In this document: positions 1 through 8,262 of the stretch, piece after piece
Layout of the letters: each line of letters opens with the position of its first letter
Numbering within the stretch: position 1 is the first letter of the stretch
Assembly (NCBI RefSeq): GCF_017742245.1
Contig: NZ_JAGHKO010000011.1
Span: 708,518-772,517, forward strand
Reading direction: 5' to 3'
DNA length: 64,000 bases
Source: Niastella soli
GTDB taxonomy: Bacteria > Bacteroidota > Bacteroidia > Chitinophagales > Chitinophagaceae
Position numbers and translations under genes: made by a program
The notes under the pieces: model-generated
Database searches by the model: none
Told to the model about the DNA's origin: nothing
What the model saw: only the letters and a program-made list of their open reading frames with translations

Positions 1-2
1 AT

Positions 3-623
3 GATACCGGGATGTTTGAATTGAACTTCCGCGACGAACGGTACCTGCCTTTTGAAGGGGCTGGCGCCATCAGCCGCTGGCGGTTGGAACTGCCGGCCGA
101 ATTCAGGCAGTTCGATTATGGCACCATACCCGATGTGATTATTCATATGCAATATGTGGCCCGTGAAGGCGGGGGCATGCTGAAGCAGGCTGCTATTGAC
201 AATTTGAACGATTTTATGGAAGATATGAACGGCGACGATGGCATGGTGCAGTTATTCAATGTTCGTCATGAATTTGCCAACGAATGGTACCGCTTTCAAC
301 ACCCGGCGGATGGAGCACCGGTGCTTACGTTGACCGGACTCGAAAACAGGCTGCCATTTATTACCCGCAACCGGAAAGTAAAAAATAAACAGGTAACCGG
401 CATAGCGCTTTTTATCAGGGGCGAAGCCAACACGGTTGCATTAAATGGCAAACCACTGGCTAAGGTTGCAGTAATCGAAGACATACAGCATTTCAGCTTT
501 ACCGGTGATTTTCCAAAGCTGGGTACCAACTGGGTATTCACCCCCGGTAGTAATGCTTCGGACGCCAACACCTGGGAAGATGCGTGGCTGGTAGTACGGT
601 ATTCATTACAGTTGAATGCATAA
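3..623 (+). CDS. TcA subunit of ABC (Tc) toxin complex, C-terminal end (partial)
   Basis: The gene starts before the window; its frame is open from base 3 (D-T-G-M-F-E-L-N-F). About 207 residues are visible. The run GMFELNFRDERYLPFEG followed by AISRWRLELP is the hallmark of the TcA C-terminal region that forms the TcB-binding end of the channel. In the family, TcA is a very large pentameric pore-forming subunit that docks the TcB-TcC cocoon and injects its cargo into target cells. The next gene, 44 bases downstream on the same strand, is a TcB-TcC fusion, which confirms the context. The methionine at base 12 is internal, not a start. Family assignment is firm; the host or target of the toxin cannot be read from this fragment. 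Confidence 0.9.
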   Translation, partial: DTGMFELNFRDERYLPFEGAGAISRWRLELPAEFRQFDYGTIPDVIIHMQYVAREGGGMLKQAAIDNLNDFMEDMNGDDGMVQLFNVRHEFANEWYRFQHPADGAPVLTLTGLENRLPFITRNRKVKNKQVTGIALFIRGEANTVALNGKPLAKVAVIEDIQHFSFTGDFPKLGTNWVFTPGSNASDANTWEDAWLVVRYSLQLNA

Positions 624-667
624 CAGGAGATCGCATCTAAGTTTTTCACTTTAATTATTAATGCTGT

Positions 668-3600
668 ATGGAGAATATTAATACAACCCAGAATAAAGCA
701 GCCAAAACAGCCTCCAACCTTGTTCAGGTGCCGGCTATAACCCTGCCCAAAGGTGGGGGGGCTATAAAAAGCGTTAACGAGAAATTCAATGTGAATGCTG
801 TTGATGGTACTGCCGCTTTTTCTATACCGCTTCCCTTCACTCCGGGTAGAAATGGTAATACACCTTCTTTATCACTTAGCTATAACTCCGGAGGCGGAAA
901 TGGTATTTTTGGCTTGGGATGGAATGGTGATTGTCCATCCATTCAAAGAAGGACTGAAAAGAAGCTGCCTGAATACAAAGATGAGGAGGAGTCGGATGTA
1001 TTCATTTTATCGGGGTCAGAGGACCTGGTGCCGGAATTAATAAAAGACGCAAACGGTAACTGGAATAGAAATACCATTTCAAATAATGGGGTGACCATCA
1101 CCCGCTACCGCCCCCGGATTGAAGGACTTTTTGCACGGATAGAGAAAATAGAAGAGAATAATATTGTTTACTGGCGGGTAAGATCAAAAGATAATGTGGT
1201 TTCCGTATTCGGACAAAGCCCGGGCTCGCGTATAGCCAGTCCGGTTGCAGGGGAGGAGCATAACATTTTTAAATGGTGCCTCGAATACACCTATGATGAT
1301 AAGGGGAATATTACAAGATACGTGTATAAAAAGGAAGATAAAACGAATATTGCCCCTGCAGTGCATGAAAAGAACCGGTTGAACGACACGGCACCAGTTA
1401 CCAATGTGTACCCCAAAAGGGTACTCTATGGAAACAATGTTGCCTGGTACGAAGGTGAGGCGATGCCGCCCGATAGCGGATTTTTGTTTGAGCTGGTGTT
1501 TGATTATGGGGAACATGATCGTGATAAACCAACCACCCGGGAAATAACCGGGTGGACTGCGCGAAAGGATCCTTTTTCTACCTATCGTTCAGGATTTGAA
1601 ATAAGGACCAGCCGGCTTTGCCGCCGCATACTGATGTTCCATCATTTCAAAGAGGAGTTGGGCTGGGATGATTACCTGGTGCGTTCGCTTGATCTTGCCT
1701 ATGATGAACGCCCGCACCTCACTTATCTGGAGCAGATCACTCAAACGGGTTATATCTGGAATACAAATGGTACCCTGAGGTCAAAACGCTCCTTACCGCC
1801 ATTGGCATTTTCGTATTGCAAACCCGGTTTTTCAAAAGAGGTAAAAGAAGTATCACAGGAAGACGTTGTTAATGATCCGGTTGGTTTGGATAACCGCCTG
1901 TACCAATGGACTGATCTCTATAGCGAAGGAATGGCTGGTATGCTTACCGAACAGGCCACTGGCTGGTACTATAAAGAAAATCTGGGTGAGGGGAAATTTT
2001 CAGCCGCACAATTAGTAAGCCCCAAACCCGCCCTATCTGGTTTAAGTACCGGTGACCTCGCCATACAGGAACTGGAGGCCAATGGTAAAAAATACCTGGT
2101 AAAAACGGATGGCGCGTTAAAAGGGTATTTCGAATTAACTGCTGAAGAAACATGGGAGCCCTTTACTGCTTTTCAGCAATTCCCCAATATTGATCTAAGC
2201 GACCCCAATCTAAAATTCCTTGACTTAAACGGAGATGGCAGACCCGATCTGCTGATCTCGCATGAACAGGAATTTATCTGGTATGCCGCCAAAGGAAAGC
2301 TGGGCTATGACGATTATCAATCTGCCGCCAAAGCCGCGGACGAAGAAAAAGGGCCGGCTATTCTTTTTGCCAATAAAAATGAAAACATACTGATCGCTAC
2401 AGCGGATATGAGTGGCGACGGCCTGGCGGATATTGTTATCATCACCCATTCCAATGTGAGTTATTATCCCAATCTGGGGTATGGCCGGTTTGGCGCACGC
2501 GTTACTATGCAAATGAATGGCAGCTTTGATAATAATATAAACTTCAATCCGCATTTTATTCAGCTGGCTGATATCGACGGCTCAGGCACTACCGATATAA
2601 TTTATACCGGTAAGAACAGCATTCAGGTATGGTTTAATCAAAGCGGCAACAGTTTGAACGATCCGGATGAATATTTCAATCCCTTCCCGGAGATAAACGA
2701 TCAAACGAAAGTAGGTGTGTTTGATCTACTGGGCAATGGGACTGCTTGTTTGGTATGGTCGTCCCCGTTACCTGCACACAGCCATGCTCCTTTGCGATAT
2801 ATTGATCTAATGGGTGGTAGAAAACCCCACCTGATGGAGAAATATCTAAACAACCTGGGTAAAGAAATTACTTTCCGTTACAGGTCTTCCACCCAGTATT
2901 ATCTTGAAGATAAAGCCAATGGGAATAAATGGATCACCAAACTGCCATTCCCTGTGCAATGTGTAAGCGAAATAATTGTGGAAGATAATATTTCCCAAAC
3001 CCGTTTTAGTAATCAATACCACTACCATCACGGCTACTATGATGCTGTTGAGCGGGAATTCAGGGGTTTTGCAATGGTAGTACAGGTAGACAGTGAGCAG
3101 TATGAAAGCTACCTAAGGAAAACACAGCACCTTGCCACTGCCATTGATGAAAGGAGTTTATTTCAGCCTGTTGTTACTACAAAGACCTGGTTTCATACCG
3201 GTGCCTGTCTGAACAGGGAACAGATATTCCATCAATTACAGGAAGAGTATTATTCCGGTACAGCTACCAACCCACAAATGTATTGGTTGCCTGAAACTGA
3301 TTTGCCAATTAACCTGTCAACGGAGGAGCAGATTGAATGTTGCCGGGCGTTAAAAGGATTGCCGCTTCGCCGGGAAGTATACAGCGATGAAGGGAATGCG
3401 GCCGTACAAATTCATCCTTATACGGTTACCCAGTATAATTATGACATACAAAGATTGCAGCCCCGGGGAGAACAGCGGTATGGGATCTTCCTAACCCATG
3501 AAAAAGAAGCCCTTATTATAAATTTTGAACGCAACCCGGCTGATCCACGCATGGCACATACCATTAATGTGGAGTTTGATAAATATGGGAATGTGTTGCA

Positions 3601-6600
3601 GGCCGCATCCGTGGTATATGGAAGAAGAACGGCAGATGCCGGATTGCCTACTGTGGACGACCGGGAAAAACAAACCAGACAATATATAACTTATACCTGT
3701 AGCCGGTTTACCCAGGAAATAGCGCTGCCTTCGGCCTACCGGCTTCCGGCAGGTTATGAAACGCAAACCTGGGAGCTTAATACCGGTGCGCCAGCCGCTG
3801 TTTTTTTCACGCCCGGTGAAATAAAGCTGTGCTTTGAAAATGCCGCTGTACAAGTATATGAACAGGAAACAGCTATTAACGAAAAAAGAAAGCTGGAACA
3901 TGCCCGCATCTTATACTTGCGCGATGATCTGTCGGGCCCTCAACCTGCCGGGTTTCAGGATACCAAAGGATTGCTATATGAAAATTATCTGCTGGCAGGG
4001 ACACCCTCGCTCATGCAGCATATTTATGGGGACAAATACAATGAAAGCCTGTGGCGTGATCAGGCCCGTTATGTACAGCTGGAAGGGGATAATAACTATT
4101 GGATAAAATCAGGCCGGACCTGGTTGTACCCCGATCCTTCAATCCCTGAGGTAAATTTTACAAAAAGCAATTTCTATTTGCCGGTGGCTTATGAAGATAA
4201 TTTTGGAAACCGGACGAGAGTGGTTTACGACAGGTATAGATTATTGCTTAAAAGCGCCATCGATGCCCTGAATAATGAAAGCAATGCAGATGGCTTTAAT
4301 TACCGGGTAATGGCCCCGTATCTTTTACGGGATGCAAACAATAACCGAACAGGGGTGCGTTTCGACGAGCTGGGGCTGGTATCGCATCAATTCATCATGG
4401 GAAAAAGCACTGAGTTAAAAGGCGATCCCATGGATGTAAATACGACCGAGCTTTCACCGAACGATCAGCCGTCTGCGGTGCTTGAATATGCCTTCCGGTA
4501 TTTTGATACAAACGGACAACAGGCGAACCGCGTGAAGAATACGACTTATGAAAGCCATTATTATAACAGTGATGCCCCAGTTGACCCCACCAGGAAAACG
4601 CAGGTAAGCTATTCCTATTCAGATGGCTCGGGGCATGAAGTGCTCAGGAAGATACAGGCAGAGCCGGGCCTTGCGCCGGAACGTGGTGTCGATGGTAAAT
4701 TAGTTCATGACGCTTCGGGCAATCTGCAGTACAAAGACACCAGTCCTGCTTTGCGATGGATCGGGACGGGCAGAACGATCTTCAACAATAAAGGAAACCC
4801 CGTTAAACAATATGAGCCTTTTTTTGATAGCAGTTTTGAATATAACAATGAAAAGGAGCTGGTTGAATTAGGGTTTACGCCTGTAATATACTATGATGCG
4901 CTGGGACGGGTGATCAAAACTGAAAAGCCCAACGGTACGTTCTCCAAAATAGTATTTGATGCCTGGCAGCAAAAAGGCTACGATGATAATGATACGGTGA
5001 AAGAAAGCAGCTGGTATGCGCAACGGATAAACGGAGAAAAAGGCGAAGCCGAGCAGCAGGCAGCACAAAAAGCCGCCCTGCACTATAATACTCCCTCCAC
5101 CATTTATCTCGATAGCCTGGGTAGACAATTCCTGGTTGTTACACACAATAAAACGCAACGCAGTAATGAAGCCGTGCAGGAAGAATGGTATTATACCCGA
5201 ACAAAACAGGATATAGAGGGCAATCAATTAGCCATTACCGATGCAAGAGGTAATGTGGTCATGAGCTTCAAATACGATATGCTGGGCAATACCTGTTTCC
5301 AGCAAAGTATGGATGCCGGTGATCGCTGGATGCTGGTCGATGCAATGGGAAAACTACTGCGGGTATGGGATAGCCGGCAACAAACGATCAGTTATACCTA
5401 CGATGCACTGCACCGGCCGGCGCAATTGTTTGTTGATACCGGTACTGGCAATATTGTCTTTGAACAATACGAATATGGAGAAATGGCACCCGATGCGCTG
5501 GGCCATAACCTGAAAGGAAGATTATTCCGGCACTATGATACATCCGGTATAGTAACCAATGCGGCATATGATTTTAAAGGCAATCTATTGACATCTTCCC
5601 GGCAATTAGTAAAGGATTACAGGAATATGGCCAACTGGAGTACGAGTCCGCTGCTTGAAACAGAGACCTTCAACAGTGAAACAGCTTATGATGCGCTGAA
5701 CCGGCCAGTTAAAATAATAGCGCCCGATCGCAGTTTGTTCACCCCTTTGTACAATGAGGCCAGCCTGCTCAATAAGGTGGTTGTAAATATTAAAGGTGTG
5801 AATGAGTCAACGAGTTTTGTAAACAACATTGATTATAACGCAAAGGGACAGCGTAAAGCGATCTTTTATGGTAACAACACAAAAACGACTTACCAGTATG
5901 AACCGGAAACCTGCCGGTTAACAAGATTGTTGACTACGGGTGGTAGTAACCAGGTATTGCAGGACCTGAATTATACCTATGACCCGGCCGGAAATATTAC
6001 CCGGCAATTTGATAATGCACAGAAGACTGTTTTTTATGGTGGACAACAGGTGGAAGCGCAAAGCGATTATTACTACGATGCTGTTTACCGGTTAATTGAA
6101 GCCGGTGGGCGGGAACATACGGGGCAAACAAGCGGGAACGGGACTGATAACTGGAACGACGACTGGTGCCGGTTTAGCCTGCAACCCAATTCGCCTGTAC
6201 AAATGCGCAACTACACACAGAAATATGGGTACGACAGCGCAGGGAATCTTACAAAGATGCAGCATATAGCAGGCCCGCAGGGCAGCTTCACCCGGGAGTT
6301 TACCTATAATGCATCGAATAACCGCCTGATGAGTGTTACAACCGGTGATGAAAACTTTGCCTATTCGTATAACGTGCATGGAAGTATGCTTACCATGCCG
6401 CACCTGAAACAATTGAACTGGAACTTCCGGGAACAATTGCAACACGTAAGTTTAGGTGGAGGCGGTGAAGCATATTATGTATATGACAGCAACGGGCAAC
6501 GGGTAAGAAAAGTAGTAGAAAGGCTTTTTAATAAAACCGAAGAGCGGATCTATTTGGGGGTGTTTGAGATTTACCGGGAACGAAGGGCTAATGTCATTCT

Positions 6601-8104
6601 GCTGGAAAGAGAGACCCTGCATGTAACGGACGACAAAAACAGGATAGCCATGGTAGATACCCTTACAAAGGTTAATTATGGGACTACCTCACAACTGGTG
6701 CGTTACCAGTATAGCGATCACCTGGGAAGTTCCTGTCTTGAACTGGATGCCGACGCCAACATTATTTCCTATGAGGAGTATCACCCTTATGGTACTACGG
6801 CATACCAGGCAACCGATTCCTCGCGACAGGTACCTGCTAAACGCTACCGGTACACCGGTATGGAACGAGATGAAGAAAGCGGGTTTAATTACCATAGTGC
6901 GCGGTATTATGTCCCGTGGCTGGGGCGGTGGTGTAATGCAGATCCCATAGGCATTCGGGGTGGGTTAAACGTTTATGGTTATTGCAGGGGGAATCCGGTT
7001 ATGAGAACGGACCCCAAAGGGACCACAGACCAACCACCGGCGCAGAAGCATTTGATAGAACAGTTTAACGTAGAAACAAGAGCAACGCAAACTACCTATT
7101 CCCAGGCGTCCAATATCCGGAAATATGTTGACAATATTGCGGAGTCATGGATGGAAAATGCTGCTGACTACCATGTTGGTCACCATCCCGATACACCGAT
7201 GTGGAGTAGCCCGCCGGGCGCAACGCAGTGGGTCGGTCCTCAAAACGCCAAGGCTAATAACCAACAGTCTGCTGGTGAACGGAAAGATGCGGCTAGTGCT
7301 AAGGCAAAAGGCCAGTATGGCAGAGAAGGTGGCGATCATGTAGGGCCAGCCGTACCGAATGGTCCCAAGGTGGTGCTTCCACAAGACGTAAAGGCAATTA
7401 TCAATAGGAAGCCACCAGCGCCGGCGCCTGCTGCACCGGCCCCGCCGGCAGCATCAGGAGGCAAGCAGCCTATGTATGGCCCCGAACAACAAAGTTTCCC
7501 TTTTGCAAAAGATAAGCAGCTGGAGTTTGACTTTAGCAAGCCATTACCTGTACGGTCTGCCCCCAGCGCTTCCCCTAAGGTTGAAAGGGAACAACCGGTA
7601 CAGTCCCCGTTTGTTTTTGAGGAAACAGCGCCCATACCGGTGCAGCGTTCAACGCCTGCACCGCCAGGACAGGGGTCAACGCCTGTACCTGCCCCCAGTG
7701 GGGCTTATTCTGCGGGAAAAGCTGCAGCTAACGGATTGGCGCAGTTTGTTCCAGGAACCACGGAAGGATTGATGGCCACGGAAGCCATTGCCCTTGCTGC
7801 TGCACGTGCAGGGATGCCAAGATTGGCGGCTGCTGCTTTTGCGGGTGCCCGGGCACCTGGTCCGGCAGCTATTGGTGGTATAGTGGGTGCAGTTGCCGGC
7901 GTAAAAGCAGAAAATCTTGTCCGGGATATTGGGCTTGGGGAAACTGCAGCAACCGGGGCTGGTTTAAGCGTCGCGGTGATCGCAGGCGGTTTAGCTGCGG
8001 GAGCGTTTGTCGCATTAACAGCACCAATATCCCTACCAGTTATAGCCGGTGCCATGATTGCGGGCGGTTTGTCTGCAGGCTTTGGGTACCTGATGTCCAA
8101 ATAA
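668..8104 (+). CDS. TcB-TcC fusion: SpvB/TcdB-like and RHS toxin subunit with variable C-terminus
   Basis: A 2478-residue protein combining the B and C subunits of a Tc toxin, which are often separate genes. Order: SpvB-like domain (about 25-330, with GGGAIKSVNEKF and the LSLSYNSGGGNGIFGLGW stretch), FG-GAP/VCBS-like propeller segments with calcium-loop style motifs (DLNGDGRPD near 519, DMSGDGLAD near 581, DIDGSGTTD near 636), TcdB middle domains (about 714-1010, with YHHGYYD and EREFRGF), YD/RHS repeats (about 1240-1950) and an RHS core ending near 2118 in NPVMRTDPKG. Known TcB/TcC form a hollow shell, and the TcC C-terminus is cut off by an aspartyl autoprotease and threaded through TcA. 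The roughly 360 residues after the core are the likely cargo: a GHHPDTPMW segment near 2170, a Pro/Ala linker, then a Gly/Ala-rich hydrophobic end (about 2346-2478). I recognise no enzyme in this part. There is no signal peptide. It follows TcA by 44 bases and ends before a strong terminator. Confidence 0.93.
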   Translation: MENINTTQNKAAKTASNLVQVPAITLPKGGGAIKSVNEKFNVNAVDGTAAFSIPLPFTPGRNGNTPSLSLSYNSGGGNGIFGLGWNGDCPSIQRRTEKKLPEYKDEEESDVFILSGSEDLVPELIKDANGNWNRNTISNNGVTITRYRPRIEGLFARIEKIEENNIVYWRVRSKDNVVSVFGQSPGSRIASPVAGEEHNIFKWCLEYTYDDKGNITRYVYKKEDKTNIAPAVHEKNRLNDTAPVTNVYPKRVLYGNNVAWYEGEAMPPDSGFLFELVFDYGEHDRDKPTTREITGWTARKDPFSTYRSGFEIRTSRLCRRILMFHHFKEELGWDDYLVRSLDLAYDERPHLTYLEQITQTGYIWNTNGTLRSKRSLPPLAFSYCKPGFSKEVKEVSQEDVVNDPVGLDNRLYQWTDLYSEGMAGMLTEQATGWYYKENLGEGKFSAAQLVSPKPALSGLSTGDLAIQELEANGKKYLVKTDGALKGYFELTAEETWEPFTAFQQFPNIDLSDPNLKFLDLNGDGRPDLLISHEQEFIWYAAKGKLGYDDYQSAAKAADEEKGPAILFANKNENILIATADMSGDGLADIVIITHSNVSYYPNLGYGRFGARVTMQMNGSFDNNINFNPHFIQLADIDGSGTTDIIYTGKNSIQVWFNQSGNSLNDPDEYFNPFPEINDQTKVGVFDLLGNGTACLVWSSPLPAHSHAPLRYIDLMGGRKPHLMEKYLNNLGKEITFRYRSSTQYYLEDKANGNKWITKLPFPVQCVSEIIVEDNISQTRFSNQYHYHHGYYDAVEREFRGFAMVVQVDSEQYESYLRKTQHLATAIDERSLFQPVVTTKTWFHTGACLNREQIFHQLQEEYYSGTATNPQMYWLPETDLPINLSTEEQIECCRALKGLPLRREVYSDEGNAAVQIHPYTVTQYNYDIQRLQPRGEQRYGIFLTHEKEALIINFERNPADPRMAHTINVEFDKYGNVLQAASVVYGRRTADAGLPTVDDREKQTRQYITYTCSRFTQEIALPSAYRLPAGYETQTWELNTGAPAAVFFTPGEIKLCFENAAVQVYEQETAINEKRKLEHARILYLRDDLSGPQPAGFQDTKGLLYENYLLAGTPSLMQHIYGDKYNESLWRDQARYVQLEGDNNYWIKSGRTWLYPDPSIPEVNFTKSNFYLPVAYEDNFGNRTRVVYDRYRLLLKSAIDALNNESNADGFNYRVMAPYLLRDANNNRTGVRFDELGLVSHQFIMGKSTELKGDPMDVNTTELSPNDQPSAVLEYAFRYFDTNGQQANRVKNTTYESHYYNSDAPVDPTRKTQVSYSYSDGSGHEVLRKIQAEPGLAPERGVDGKLVHDASGNLQYKDTSPALRWIGTGRTIFNNKGNPVKQYEPFFDSSFEYNNEKELVELGFTPVIYYDALGRVIKTEKPNGTFSKIVFDAWQQKGYDDNDTVKESSWYAQRINGEKGEAEQQAAQKAALHYNTPSTIYLDSLGRQFLVVTHNKTQRSNEAVQEEWYYTRTKQDIEGNQLAITDARGNVVMSFKYDMLGNTCFQQSMDAGDRWMLVDAMGKLLRVWDSRQQTISYTYDALHRPAQLFVDTGTGNIVFEQYEYGEMAPDALGHNLKGRLFRHYDTSGIVTNAAYDFKGNLLTSSRQLVKDYRNMANWSTSPLLETETFNSETAYDALNRPVKIIAPDRSLFTPLYNEASLLNKVVVNIKGVNESTSFVNNIDYNAKGQRKAIFYGNNTKTTYQYEPETCRLTRLLTTGGSNQVLQDLNYTYDPAGNITRQFDNAQKTVFYGGQQVEAQSDYYYDAVYRLIEAGGREHTGQTSGNGTDNWNDDWCRFSLQPNSPVQMRNYTQKYGYDSAGNLTKMQHIAGPQGSFTREFTYNASNNRLMSVTTGDENFAYSYNVHGSMLTMPHLKQLNWNFREQLQHVSLGGGGEAYYVYDSNGQRVRKVVERLFNKTEERIYLGVFEIYRERRANVILLERETLHVTDDKNRIAMVDTLTKVNYGTTSQLVRYQYSDHLGSSCLELDADANIISYEEYHPYGTTAYQATDSSRQVPAKRYRYTGMERDEESGFNYHSARYYVPWLGRWCNADPIGIRGGLNVYGYCRGNPVMRTDPKGTTDQPPAQKHLIEQFNVETRATQTTYSQASNIRKYVDNIAESWMENAADYHVGHHPDTPMWSSPPGATQWVGPQNAKANNQQSAGERKDAASAKAKGQYGREGGDHVGPAVPNGPKVVLPQDVKAIINRKPPAPAPAAPAPPAASGGKQPMYGPEQQSFPFAKDKQLEFDFSKPLPVRSAPSASPKVEREQPVQSPFVFEETAPIPVQRSTPAPPGQGSTPVPAPSGAYSAGKAAANGLAQFVPGTTEGLMATEAIALAAARAGMPRLAAAAFAGARAPGPAAIGGIVGAVAGVKAENLVRDIGLGETAATGAGLSVAVIAGGLAAGAFVALTAPISLPVIAGAMIAGGLSAGFGYLMSK

Positions 8105-8123
8105 TGAAGCGATTATACTTGAT

Positions 8124-8158
8124 AAAAGGCTGTATTAGTTCTGATACGGCCTTTTATT
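8124..8158 (+). terminator. Intrinsic terminator after the Tc toxin genes
   Basis: A 12-bp stem (8124-8135 with 8144-8155, one G-T wobble) with an 8-base loop; the A-run and T-run are part of the stem. It lies 20 bases after the TcB-TcC stop codon and separates the toxin genes from the downstream pair. Confidence 0.85.
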
Positions 8159-8262
8159 CCGGTACCCTGGCTAACCCAGTCCTATAGCCGGAAATGGGTG
8201 TTTTTCACGTTGTTCAACTGGCGTTTTAGATAAACCTTTGTAAGAAACATTTTTCATAACCT

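Noticed and set aside
8105-8262. Immunity gene directly after the RHS toxin
   Set aside because: No open frame lies between the toxin stop and the membrane protease start, and Tc toxins do not generally need one.
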